In this document: positions 8,153 through 16,444 of the stretch, piece by piece
How positions within the stretch are numbered: position 1 is the first letter of the stretch
How the letters are laid out: every line of letters begins with the position of its first letter
Assembly: GCF_900116515.1 (NCBI RefSeq)
Contig: NZ_FPBA01000001.1
Span: forward strand, 372,001-436,000
DNA: 64,000 bases
Origin: Geodermatophilus amargosae
GTDB taxonomy: Bacteria; Actinomycetota; Actinomycetes; Mycobacteriales; Geodermatophilaceae
Reading direction: 5' to 3'
Notes under the pieces: generated by a model
What the model was told of the DNA's origin: nothing
The model's database searches: none
The model's input: only the letters and a program-made list of their open reading frames with translations
Made by a program: the position numbers and the translations under genes

Positions 8153-9393
8153 GCGAGACGGTGGAGGAGGTCGTGGAGGAGGCCCCGGCCGCGCCGATCG
8201 TCGTCGTCGGGATCGGCGCCGACGGCTGGGAGGGGCTGGCACCCACCTCGCGGGCGGAGGTCGAGCGCGCCGAGGTGCTGCTGGGCAGCGCCCGGCAGCT
8301 GGACCTGGTGCCGGAGGACGTGCCCGCCGCGCGGGTGCCCTGGCCCTCGCCGCTGACCGAGGCGCTGCCCGGGCTGGTCGAGGAGCACGCCGGGCGCGCG
8401 CTGGTGGTGCTGGCCAGCGGCGACCCGATGCTGTCGGGCATCGGCACCACGCTGACCCGGCTGCTCGGCGCGGACCGGGTGCGGGTGCTGCCGGCGCCGT
8501 CGTCGGTGTCGCTGGCCTGCGCGCGGCTCGGCTGGGCGGTCGAGGACACCGAGGTGGTCACCCTGGTGGGCCGGCCGATCGAGCTGCTGCACCCGCACGT
8601 GCAGCCCGGCCGGCGGCTGCTGGTACTCGGGTCCGACGGCGGGACGCCGGCGCAGGTGGCCGCGCTGCTGGCCGGGCGCGGCTACGGGCAGAGCCTGGTC
8701 ACCGTGCTCGGCGGGCTGGGCGGCCCCGATGAGGAGGTGCGCACCGGCACCGCCGCCACCTGGTCGCAGCCGGCGCCCGCGCTCGTGGTCACCGCCGTCG
8801 AGTGCCGGGCCGACCGCGGCACCATGCCGCTGCCCACCACGCCCGGCCTGCCCGACGGCGCCTACGAGTCCGACGGTCAGCTGACGAAGTCAGAGGTCCG
8901 CGCCGTGACGCTGGCGCGGCTGGCCGCCGTCCCCGGGCAGCTGCTGTGGGACGTCGGCGCCGGCGCCGGGTCGATCGGCATCGAGTGGATGCGGGCGCAC
9001 CCCACCTGCCGCGCCGTCGCGGTGGAGGCCTCCGCCGAGCGCGCCGAGCGGATCGCCCGCAACGCCGCGCGGCTCGGCGTCCCGTACCTGCGCGTGGTGC
9101 ACGGGCACGCGCCGGACGTGCTGTCCCGGCTCGGGGCTCCCGACGCGGTGTTCATCGGCGGCGGGCTGACCACGCCACTGCTGGTCGAGTCCTGCTGGGA
9201 CGCCCTCCCCGTGGGCGGCCGCCTGGTCGCCAACGCCGTCACCGTGGAGAGCGAGGCGGTGCTCGTCCAGTGGCACGCCGAGGTCGGCGGCGAGCTGGTG
9301 CGGATCGAGGTCTCGCGCGCCGAGCCGGTCGGCTCGTTCACCGGCTGGAAGCCCGCGATGCCCGTGACGATCTGGTCGGTGACCCGGTGGTGA
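8149..9393 (+). CDS. cobL: Precorrin-6Y C5,15-methyltransferase (decarboxylating) CobL, CbiE-CbiT fusion
   Basis: CobL methylates C5 and C15 of the corrin ring and removes the acetate carboxyl at C12. Residues 20-220 form the CbiE-type methyltransferase (VVVGIGADGWEGL, then LASGDPMLSGIG, the SGDP loop). Residues 235-414 form the CbiT-type Rossmann methyltransferase (KSEVRAVTLARL, then the SAM loop VGAGAGSIGIEW). The 414-residue length matches the fused aerobic-type enzyme. It overlaps def by ATGA and is followed by cobM after a 133-bp gap in which I see no riboswitch. Confidence 0.94.
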   Translation: MSETVEEVVEEAPAAPIVVVGIGADGWEGLAPTSRAEVERAEVLLGSARQLDLVPEDVPAARVPWPSPLTEALPGLVEEHAGRALVVLASGDPMLSGIGTTLTRLLGADRVRVLPAPSSVSLACARLGWAVEDTEVVTLVGRPIELLHPHVQPGRRLLVLGSDGGTPAQVAALLAGRGYGQSLVTVLGGLGGPDEEVRTGTAATWSQPAPALVVTAVECRADRGTMPLPTTPGLPDGAYESDGQLTKSEVRAVTLARLAAVPGQLLWDVGAGAGSIGIEWMRAHPTCRAVAVEASAERAERIARNAARLGVPYLRVVHGHAPDVLSRLGAPDAVFIGGGLTTPLLVESCWDALPVGGRLVANAVTVESEAVLVQWHAEVGGELVRIEVSRAEPVGSFTGWKPAMPVTIWSVTRW

Positions 9394-9526
9394 GCGCCAC
9401 GCCCTCCGGGCGTCGGTGGGCGCGGTGTGCGGCCGGACGCTCCCGCCGCGCACGCCGGGGTGGGCTCCGCGCGGGCCGGGGACGGCACCTGGCCGCGGTG
9501 TCGTCCGGTGGGACGACGGTGTCGTC

Positions 9527-10270
9527 GTGACGGTCTTCTTCATCGGGGCGGGGCCCGGAGCGGCGGACCTCGTCACGCTCCGGGCGGCGCGGGTCATCGC
9601 GAGCGCCCCGGTCTGCCTCTACGCCGGCGCGCTGGTGCCCCGCGAGCTGCTCGACACCGCCCCGCCCGGTGCCCGGCTGGTCGACACCGCCGACCTCGAC
9701 CTCGACCGGATCACCGCCGAGCTGGTCGCCGCGCACGAGGCCGGCCTCGACGTCGCCCGGCTGCACTCCGGCGACCCCAGCGTGTACAGCGCGATGGCCG
9801 AGCAGATGCGCCGGCTCGACGCCGCCGGCGTGCCCTACGACGTCGTCCCGGGGGTCCCCGCCTTCGCGGCGGCGGCCGCGTCGCTCAAGCGGGAGCTGAC
9901 CGTGCCCGGGGTGGGGCAGACCGTCGTCCTCACCCGCACGTCGGCCCGCTCGACGCCGATGCCGCCGGGGGAGGAGCTGGCCGCCTACGCCGCCACCGGC
10001 GCCACCCTCGTGCTGCACCTGGCCGTCCAGCGGATCGCCGAGCTCGCCCCGCAGCTGGCCGAGCACTACGGCCCCGACGGCCCGGTCGCCGTCGTCGCCC
10101 GGGCCAGCCGCGACGACGAGCTGGTGCTGCGCGGCACGCTCGCCGACATCGCCGGCCAGGTCGAGGCCGCGGGGGTGCGGCGGACGGCGGTGGTGGTCGT
10201 GGGCCCGGTGCTGACCGCGGAGCAGTTCCCCGACAGCCACCTGTACTCGACGACGAGATGCCGCGGTTAG
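9527..10270 (+). CDS. cobM: Precorrin-4 C11-methyltransferase CobM
   Basis: CobM adds the C11 methyl group to precorrin-4. The protein is a two-domain tetrapyrrole methyltransferase: FFIGAGPGAADLVTLRAAR at the start (SAM-side glycine loop), ARLHSGDPSVYSAMAEQ at about residues 77-93, and DVVPGVPAFAAAAA, all CobM/CbiF hallmarks. GTG 9527 was chosen because family similarity begins with TVFFIGAGPG right after it, giving 247 residues. The stop overlaps the convergent cbiD stop by 4 bp. Confidence 0.93.
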   Translation: MTVFFIGAGPGAADLVTLRAARVIASAPVCLYAGALVPRELLDTAPPGARLVDTADLDLDRITAELVAAHEAGLDVARLHSGDPSVYSAMAEQMRRLDAAGVPYDVVPGVPAFAAAAASLKRELTVPGVGQTVVLTRTSARSTPMPPGEELAAYAATGATLVLHLAVQRIAELAPQLAEHYGPDGPVAVVARASRDDELVLRGTLADIAGQVEAAGVRRTAVVVVGPVLTAEQFPDSHLYSTTRCRG

Positions 10271-11349
10271 GCGCGGCCGACGATCGTCCCCGCGCGGTCG
10301 ATCACCACGACGTCGACCGCCACCGGGGCGCCGAGGAGCACGCCGAGCGCCGTCTCGCGGGCGCCGGCGGCCACCAGGTCGCCCAGCGGCAGCCCGGCCG
10401 CCTGGCACTGCCGCAGCGCGTCCAGCGCCGTGTTGGCGCCGCGCACGCCCTCCACCAGTCGGGGGGAGCCGCCGGCGGCGGCCACCCGGGCGGCCAGCGA
10501 GTCGAAGGAGACCTGCGACCGGCCCGAGTGCAGGTCGAGGTGGCCGTCGGCGAGCTTGGCCAGCTTGCCGATCCCGCCGGCCACGGTCAGCCGCGGCACC
10601 GGGTGGCGGCGCAGGTACTTGAGCACCGCGCCGGCGAAGTCGCCCATGTCGAGCAGCGCGTCCTCGGGCAGGCCGTGGAGCTCCTGCACCGTCCGCTCGC
10701 TGGTCGAGCCGGTGCACCCCGCCACGTGCTCGTGCCCGGCGGCCCGGGCGACGTCGATGCCGCGGCGGATCGAGTCGATCCACGACGAGCAGGAGTACGG
10801 GACGACGACTCCGGTCGTGCCGAGCACCGACAGCCCGCCGAGGATCCCCAGCCGCGGGTTCCAGGTCCTCCGGGCGAGCTCCGCGCCGTCCTCGATGGAC
10901 ACCTCGACGACGACGTCGCCGCTGCCGCCGTGCCGCTGCGCCACCGCCGCGACGTGCTCGCGCATGAACTGCCGCGGCATCGGGTTGATCGCCGGCTCGC
11001 CCACCGCCAGCGGCAGCCCGGGCTTGGTCACCGTGCCCACGCCCTCGCCGGCCCGGAAGACCACGCCGCCGCCCGGCTCCCCGTGCGTCACCCGCACGCT
11101 GACCAGCGCGCCGTGGGTGACGTCGGGGTCGTCGCCGGCGTCCTTGACCACGCCCGCCCAGGCGCCGCCCTCGTCGAGGCCCTCGCGGGACAGCGCGAAG
11201 GAGGGGTGCCGGCCGCCCGGCAGGTCGATGGTCACCGGGTCGGGGAAGTCGCCGGTGAGCAGCGCGGTGTAGGCCGCGGTGGTGGCCGCCGTCGCGCACG
11301 CGCCGGTGGTCCAGCCGTGCCGCAGCCCGGAGGCGCCGTCCCTGCTCAC
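10267..11349 (-). CDS. cbiD: Cobalt-precorrin-5B (C1)-methyltransferase CbiD
   Basis: CbiD methylates C1 of the ring in the cobalt-early (anaerobic) route. The family signature LRHGWTTGACATAAT lies at residues 9-23, and VVPYSCSSWIDSIRRGIDVA and VAGGIGKLAKLADGHLDLHS follow in the usual order. Length of 360 is normal. No CobF, the aerobic-route enzyme doing the equivalent C1 step, is visible in this window. CbiD therefore probably fills that step alongside CobG and CobN, giving a hybrid pathway (inference). GTG 11349 faces cobK across 26 bp, so the two share a very small divergent control region. Confidence 0.95.
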   Translation of the reverse strand: MSRDGASGLRHGWTTGACATAATTAAYTALLTGDFPDPVTIDLPGGRHPSFALSREGLDEGGAWAGVVKDAGDDPDVTHGALVSVRVTHGEPGGGVVFRAGEGVGTVTKPGLPLAVGEPAINPMPRQFMREHVAAVAQRHGGSGDVVVEVSIEDGAELARRTWNPRLGILGGLSVLGTTGVVVPYSCSSWIDSIRRGIDVARAAGHEHVAGCTGSTSERTVQELHGLPEDALLDMGDFAGAVLKYLRRHPVPRLTVAGGIGKLAKLADGHLDLHSGRSQVSFDSLAARVAAAGGSPRLVEGVRGANTALDALRQCQAAGLPLGDLVAAGARETALGVLLGAPVAVDVVVIDRAGTIVGRA

Positions 11350-11375
11350 CGGCCCATGATCCCCGGCGGCGCGGC

Positions 11376-12110
11376 ATGAGCGGTCAGGTGCTCGTGCTCG
11401 GCGGCACGGGGGAGGCCCGCCGGCTGGCCGCGGCGCTGGTGGCCGCCGGCGTCGACGTCCTCTCCAGCCTCGCCGGGCGGGTGGCCGACCCCGTGCTGCC
11501 GGAGGGCGACGTGCGCGTCGGCGGGTTCGGCGGCGCCGGCGGGCTGGCCGACTGGCTGGCCACGCACCGGCCGCGCGCCGTCGTGGACGCGACCCACCCC
11601 TTCGCCGCCCGGATCACCGCCTCCGCGGCGGCCGCCGCCGCCCGGCACGGCACCCCGCTGCTGCGGCTGCAGCGGCCGGGCTGGACGCCGGGGCCGGGGG
11701 ACCGGTGGACGTACGTCGACTCGCTGGACGACGCGGCGCGGGCGGTGCACGACGCCGGCACGGTCTTCCTCACCACCGGCCGGCAGGGCGTGGCCGCGTT
11801 CGCCGCGCTGCCGGGGCGGGTGCTGGTGCGCGCGGTCGACCCGCCCGACGGGCCGCTGCCCGCGGGCGCGGTGCTGCTGCTCGCCCGCGGCCCGTTCACC
11901 GTGGACGAGGAGGCCGCGCTGATGCGGGAGCACGGCGTCGACGTCGTCGTCACCAAGGACTCCGGCGGCGCGATGACCGAGGCCAAGCTGGTCGCCGCCC
12001 GGCGGCTGGGGCTGCCGGTGGTGCTCGTCCGCCGGCCGCCGCTGCCCGCCGGGGTCGAGGTGGTGACGACGGTGGAGGCGGCGGTGACCTGGGTGACGGG
12101 GCCGGGATAA
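11376..12110 (+). CDS. cobK: Precorrin-6A reductase CobK
   Basis: CobK reduces precorrin-6A to precorrin-6B with NADPH. It shows the nucleotide-binding start VLVLGGTGEARRLAAAL (residues 5-21), the conserved VVDATHPFAARIT, the central FLTTGRQGVAAFA, and the C-terminal VTKDSGGAMTEAKLVAARRL used to hold the tetrapyrrole. The 244-residue length is standard. It is divergent from cbiD with a 26-bp gap. GATAA at 12106-12110 contains its stop. Confidence 0.94.
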   Translation: MSGQVLVLGGTGEARRLAAALVAAGVDVLSSLAGRVADPVLPEGDVRVGGFGGAGGLADWLATHRPRAVVDATHPFAARITASAAAAAARHGTPLLRLQRPGWTPGPGDRWTYVDSLDDAARAVHDAGTVFLTTGRQGVAAFAALPGRVLVRAVDPPDGPLPAGAVLLLARGPFTVDEEAALMREHGVDVVVTKDSGGAMTEAKLVAARRLGLPVVLVRRPPLPAGVEVVTTVEAAVTWVTGPG

Positions 12111-12152
12111 CCCGTTGAGACGCAGCGGTGCCGGAACGGACACTGGCTCCTC

Positions 12153-12644
12153 GTGGAACCGATGACCGAGCAGCAGGTGCGGCGCTCCTTCGTGAACTGC
12201 TCGAAGGGCGAGGCGAACTCCGCCACCCTCCCGCGCGACCTCGCCGACCTGCCGTGGGGCGAGCTCGAGGTGCTCGGCTGGCGCGACCCGAAGGCGCCCC
12301 TGCGCGGCTACCTCGTCGTGCAGCGGGAGGGCCGGCCGGTGGGCGTGGCGCTGCGGGCCGCCGACACGAGGATGTCGGCCCGCCGCACGGTGATGTGCCT
12401 GCTCTGCCAGTCGACGCACTCCGGCGACGCCGTCTCGCTGTGCACCGCCCGGCGGGCCGGGGAGGCCGGCCGCAACGGCAACACCGTGGGCACCTACGTG
12501 TGCGCCGACCTGGGCTGCGCCGCCCGGGCGCGCAGCGAGATCCCGCCGTGGCTGCGCGAGCGGGACCCGGCCGAGGTGGGCGAGGAGCGCGCCGCCGAGC
12601 TGCGCGGGCAGGTGGAGACCTTCCTGGACGCCGTGCTGCGCTGA
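12153..12644 (+). CDS. FBP-domain zinc-finger protein (FusB/EF-G-binding-like)
   Basis: The 163-residue protein resembles the C-terminal treble-clef zinc-finger domain of FusB-type EF-G-binding proteins (FBP). Likely zinc ligands are the Cys pairs in VMCLLCQST and in TYVCADLGC, separated by RAGEAGRNGNTVGT. Members bind ribosomes or elongation factor G, and fusidic-acid resistance is known for the Firmicute relatives. Whether this actinobacterial form binds EF-G is not shown by sequence. Start at GTG 12153; ATG 12162 is an alternative. It stands between cobK and a LysE-type exporter, transcribed in the same direction. Confidence 0.8.
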   Translation: MEPMTEQQVRRSFVNCSKGEANSATLPRDLADLPWGELEVLGWRDPKAPLRGYLVVQREGRPVGVALRAADTRMSARRTVMCLLCQSTHSGDAVSLCTARRAGEAGRNGNTVGTYVCADLGCAARARSEIPPWLRERDPAEVGEERAAELRGQVETFLDAVLR

Positions 12645-12704
12645 CCCCCTCGCCGGCCGGGAACGCGGTCGACCGCCGGACCGCCCGCTGGCACCCTGCG
12701 CGGC

Positions 12705-13346
12705 GTGGACGCGATCCCCTCGTGGCCGGCGTTCCTGCTCGCCGTCGTGCTGATCGCGGCGTCCCCGGGGCCGGCGATGGCCCTGATCCTGCGCCGCGCC
12801 GCCCTCGGCGGGTTCCGGGCCGCCGTCCCGACGGTGCTGGGCCTGGAGCTCGGGCTCTACGCCTGGGCGCTGCTGGCCGCGGCGGGCTTCGCCGGTCTGG
12901 TCGCCGCCTCCGAGGTGGCCTTCCTCGTGCTGCGGGTGGTCGGTGCCGCGGTCCTGTGCTGGCTGGGCGTCCAGGCGCTGCGCGCGGCCTGGTGCGAGCG
13001 GTCCGCCGGCCGGTCCGGGACGACGGCGCTCCCGTCATCCCGCCGGGGCGGCTGGGCCGGGTTCGGCGAGGGCGTCATCGTGCAGCTGGCCAACCCCAAG
13101 GCCGCGGTGTTCGTGATCGCCTTCTACCCCCAGTTCGTGCCCGCGGACCGGCCGCTGTTCGCCACCACCGCGGTGTTCGCGCTCGTGCAGGTGGCGCTGG
13201 AGACGGTGCTGTACCTGTTGCTGGCGGCCGGTGTGGCGCGCGCCGGCACCTGGTTCCGCCGTCCGCGGGTGCGGGCGTGGCTGGAGGGCGTCAGCGGCAC
13301 GGTCCTCGTCGGGCTGGGCCTGCGGGTCGCCGTCACCAGCCGGTGA
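12705..13346 (+). CDS. LysE/RhtB-family amino-acid exporter
   Basis: This 213-residue integral membrane protein has the LysE/RhtB layout of about six hydrophobic helices. The N-terminal motif FLLAVVLIAASPGPAMALILRRAALGGFRA and the central GFGEGVIVQLANPKAAVFVIAFYPQF (the NPK element) are diagnostic. Such proteins export basic or hydrophilic amino acids or small metabolites by proton exchange. The substrate here is unknown. Start at GTG 12705, 60 bp after the FBP gene, without a good ribosome site. Confidence 0.9.
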   Translation: MDAIPSWPAFLLAVVLIAASPGPAMALILRRAALGGFRAAVPTVLGLELGLYAWALLAAAGFAGLVAASEVAFLVLRVVGAAVLCWLGVQALRAAWCERSAGRSGTTALPSSRRGGWAGFGEGVIVQLANPKAAVFVIAFYPQFVPADRPLFATTAVFALVQVALETVLYLLLAAGVARAGTWFRRPRVRAWLEGVSGTVLVGLGLRVAVTSR

Positions 13347-13385
13347 CCCGTTCCGCGACGGCTCCCGCGGCGGGAGGACTCCCGC

Positions 13386-13757
13386 ATGGCCGAGGACTCC
13401 CCGCACCGGCACCACGCCCTCGACCACGTCGAGCTGACCGTGACCGACCTCGCCGCCGCCGAGCGCTTCTACGGCGAGGCGTTCGGCTGGCGGTTCACCT
13501 CCTACGGGCCGGACTACTCCGGCATCCGCGACCCGCGGGACGACGCCGGGGAGGTGGGCGGCCTGCGACGGGACGACGAGGTGCGTCCCGGCGGGCCGCT
13601 GGTCCTGCTGTTCTCGGCCGACCTGGACGCCTCCGTGGCCGCGGTGCGGCGTGCGGGCGGGGAGGTCGTCGAGGAGCCGTACGCGTTCCCCGGCGGGCGC
13701 CGCTTCCACTTCGCCGACCCGTCGGGCAACGAGCTCGGCGTCTGGTCGGAGCAGTGA
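13386..13757 (+). CDS. VOC family protein
   Basis: The 123-residue single-domain VOC protein has HALDHVELTVTDLAAAERFYGEAFGW at residues 10-35 and the terminal HFADPSGNELGVWSE, both classic. The first His (LDHVEL) and the last Glu (GNELGVW) are in metal-ligand positions. It resembles glyoxalase-like proteins rather than a defined enzyme. GGGAGG about 8 bp before ATG 13386 is a clear ribosome site. The gene lies just upstream of the broken peptide-binding lipoprotein gene. Confidence 0.88.
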   Translation: MAEDSPHRHHALDHVELTVTDLAAAERFYGEAFGWRFTSYGPDYSGIRDPRDDAGEVGGLRRDDEVRPGGPLVLLFSADLDASVAAVRRAGGEVVEEPYAFPGGRRFHFADPSGNELGVWSEQ

Positions 13758-13784
13758 CCGCAGGGCGGTCCTGAGCGGCTCCCC

Positions 13785-15403
13785 GTGCACCCCGGACTCC
13801 GCTCGCCCGTCCTGGTGGCGCTCGCCGTCGTGGACCTCGCGCTGCTCCCGGCCTGCGGCGGGTCGCCGCCGGACGGGACGGGGCCGGAGGCGGTGAGCAT
13901 CGCGATCGGCGAGCCGGCGGCCCCACTGGTCCCCGGCGACACCATGGACGACGCAGGTCTGCAGGTGCTCGACTCGCTGTGGACCGGTCTGGTCGAGTAC
14001 GCCCCGGACGGCCGGGTCCGGTACACCGGCGTCGCCGAGTCGGTCGAGTCCACCGACAACTCGACGTGGACGATCCGGCTGCGGGAGGGCTGGACCTTCC
14101 ACGACGGCTCGGCGGTCACCGCGTCGTCCTACGTCGACGCCTGGAACGCCACCGCGTACGGGCCGAACGGGATGACCGGGTCCTACGCCCTCGCCGACGT
14201 CGCCGGCTACACGGACCTCCAGCCCCCTGACGGAGGCGGCGAGCCGGCCGCCACGGAGCTGAGCGGGTTGCGGGTCTCGACGACCTGACGTTCACCGTGA
14301 CGCTGACCGCGCCCTTCGCCCAGCTCCCGGTCACCCGGGGGCAGCGGGTCCTGCTGCCCCTGCCGGAGGCCTACTCCGCCGACCCCGAGGCCTTCGGTCG
14401 CCGGCCGGTCGGGAACGGCCCGTTCCGGGCGGAGGCCGACCACGTCCCCGGCCAGGGCATCACGCTGCGCCGCTACGACGACTACGCCGGCCCGCGACCG
14501 GCCGCGGTGGAGGCGATCGAGTACCGCGTCTACCTCGACGAGGACACCGCGTACACCGAGCTCCTGTCGGGGGACCTCGACGTCCTCCCGGGCGCCTCGC
14601 CGGACGTGGTCGCGCGGGCGGAGCGCGACGTCGCCGGCCGGGTCGTCGACACCCCGACCGCGGGCCTCACGTACCTCGCCCTGCCGCTGTACGACGCACG
14701 CTGGGCCGACCCCCGCGTCCGGCGGGGGCTGTCGATGGCGATCGACCGGGCGGCCATCACCGAGACGGTCCTCGCGGGCACCCGGCGTCCGGCGGACTCC
14801 CTGATCGCTCCGGGTCTGCTGGGGCACCGGGACGGGGCCTGTGGCTACTGCGTCCTGGACGTGGACCGGGCGAACGCACTGCTCGACCGGGCGGGCTTCG
14901 ACCGCAGCCGGCCGGTCGAGCTGTGGTTCAACGCCGGCTCGGGCAACGAGGCCTGGGTCGAGGCGGTGCGCAACCAGCTGCGTGCCAACCTGGGGGTCGA
15001 CTACGTCCTGCACGGGGCCCTGGCCCCCGCGGAGTACCTCGGGCTCATCGCCGAGCAGGGGATGACCGGGCCGTTCCGCCACGGCTGGGCCCCGGACACC
15101 CCGAGCCCGCGCAGCGCCCTGGAGCCGCTGTTCTCGACGCTGGCGCTGCCCCCGGCGGGCGCGAACGCCAGCTCCTACAGCGACCCGGCGTTCGACGCGT
15201 TGCTCGCCCGTGCCGATGCCGCCCCCACCGAGGAGGAGGCGCTCGCCGCCTACGCCATGGCCGAGGACGTCGTGCTCGCGGACATGCCGGTCATCCCGCT
15301 GTTCGTCGACGTCACCCAGACGATCCACTCCGCGGACGTCGAGGACGTCGTCGTCGAGGCCTTCGGCGGGGTGGACGCCGCCGCGCTCCGGGAGGCGGGG
15401 TGA
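13785..15403 (+). pseudogene. Peptide/nickel ABC transporter solute-binding lipoprotein (SBP_bac_5), frameshifted
   Basis: Two frames together give a family 5 extracellular solute-binding protein of about 535 residues. The first (13785-14288) has a lipoprotein-like signal (LALLPACGG, Cys about 25), then VLDSLWTGLVEYAPDG and the SBP_bac_5 motif WTIRLREGWTFHDGSAVTASSYVDAWN. The second (up to 15403) continues with FTVTLTAPFAQLPV through to IPLFVDVTQTIHS. Inserting one G near 14279-14280 would restore GLRVSDDLTFTV across the join. No permease or ATPase genes are adjacent, so it is an orphan binding protein. It may be a real mutation or a base lost in sequencing. Confidence 0.8.
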
Positions 15404-15417
15404 CAGGCTGACGTCCG

Positions 15418-15501
15418 ATGCCGCAGCGAGGGGGTCGGATGCCGAGTCGTCCCGGTCCGGTCCTGTTCGACCTCGATGGGACACGGCGTGTCAGCGAGTG
15501 A
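15418..15501 (+). pseudogene. Truncated 5' end of a HAD hydrolase gene
   Basis: A 27-codon frame (ATG 15418, or ATG 15439) contains GPVLFDLDGTRR and then stops at TGA 15499-15501. FDLDGT is the catalytic motif I of HAD phosphatases, and the same beginning recurs 1.08 kb downstream in the intact HAD gene (GPPLVLFDLDGTLVD). After this stub, 15502-15725 has no convincing gene, RNA or terminator. The simplest reading is that the stub is the old start of the HAD gene or a close paralogue, separated from its body by the insert carrying the secreted protein gene. Confidence 0.55.
15459..15476 (+). repeat. 18-bp direct repeat, left copy (partner at 16537-16554)
   Basis: The 18 bases ggtcctgttcgacctcga occur here and again exactly at 16537-16554, 1078 bp apart. 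Both lie in the motif I region of a HAD coding sequence. The DNA between carries the oppositely oriented secreted protein gene. The match could mark a duplication or insertion boundary, or simply reflect two conserved HAD starts. Confidence 0.7.
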
Positions 15502-15725
15502 CTGCAGGCAGCGGATGCGCAGGTCGGGTCGGGTGTCGTTCGTCGGTCCCGGCGTGTCCTCCAGGACTGGTCCGGGCTCTGACGTGCACCCGTCGTGTAC
15601 CCGAGATCGTTCCGACGAACGGCTGCGCTCGGTGGCGGCTCTGGGGTACCACCCCGACAGGGGCGCCGGTGGGCCGCCGACCCTGTCGGGGATCACAGGA
15701 CGTGGCCGCCCTGCGAGCTGTCGCC

Positions 15726-16370
15726 TCAGCCGTTGTTCCAGTGGATCCTGATGCCGTCCTTCACCCGCTCGTCCCGGCAGCCGTTGGCGTCGGCGTCGGC
15801 GCACCAGACGACGTGCTGGACGCCCGGCATGGTGGTGTTGTTGAGCCGGGCGTGGAACTCCAGGTCCCCGGCTGCGCCGGTCATCTGGTAGCTGGACTGG
15901 AAGCAGAGGTCGTTGCGGCCGTCGCCGTTGGTGTCGCTGAGCCGGGAGTACTGGGGCCCTGTGCCGTCGGGGTCGGGGCAGGCGCTGATGAAGCCGACGC
16001 CGGAGCTCTGGAAGGAGGCCGGCCCGTTGACCTTCTGGCCGCGGTCGTCGAGGAAGCAGGCGTCGTTGTGCACGTTGCGGTTGGCGGTGCCGGGGTCGCT
16101 GAGCCGCTGCTGGTCGCGGTGGTCGGGGTTGGCGCAGGAGGACCCTCGGTCGACGTCGGGGTTCTCTGTCGCTGCTCCCGTGTCGCGGTTGATGTAGGAG
16201 GCGGCGCGGACGCCGTCGCGGCCGCTCCCGCGGTCGTGACTGGCGCCGTAGCTGCCTCCGCCACCGCTGGTGCCGCCTCCGTCTCCGTGCGCGAGGGCGA
16301 GCGGGCTGCCGAGGCCCATGGCGGTGATGCTGAGGGTGGCGATTGCTGCAGTGCGGAAGGCGAGTCGCAT
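15726..16370 (-). CDS. Secreted protein with calcium-binding-like Asp/Asn loops
   Basis: The 214-residue protein has a signal peptide (MRLAFRTAAIATLSITAMGL, then a cleavage site near ALA-HGD, residues 26-28). A Gly/Ser-rich linker follows, then a Cys-containing domain. Two EF-hand-like loops stand out: DTNGDGRNDLCF (about residue 143) and DADANGCRDERV (about 195). Four to six Cys suggest disulfides in the secreted form. I do not recognise a named family. AAGGAG 8 bp before ATG 16370 is the best ribosome site in the region. Codon use appears less GC-extreme than the neighbours, and the gene is flanked by a split HAD start, so recent acquisition is plausible. Confidence 0.7.
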   Translation of the reverse strand: MRLAFRTAAIATLSITAMGLGSPLALAHGDGGGTSGGGGSYGASHDRGSGRDGVRAASYINRDTGAATENPDVDRGSSCANPDHRDQQRLSDPGTANRNVHNDACFLDDRGQKVNGPASFQSSGVGFISACPDPDGTGPQYSRLSDTNGDGRNDLCFQSSYQMTGAAGDLEFHARLNNTTMPGVQHVVWCADADANGCRDERVKDGIRIHWNNG

Positions 16371-16444
16371 GACGAACTCCTTGCGATGTCGGCCGAGCGG
16401 CCGGACCCGGCTCTGCGGGTCACTGGTACGTACGGGGCGTCGGT

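Noticed and set aside
9394-9526. Possible cobalamin riboswitch in the cobL-cobM gap
   Set aside because: No B12-box-like AGCCACTG sequence or conserved core could be found here, or in front of cobN, cobH or cobK.
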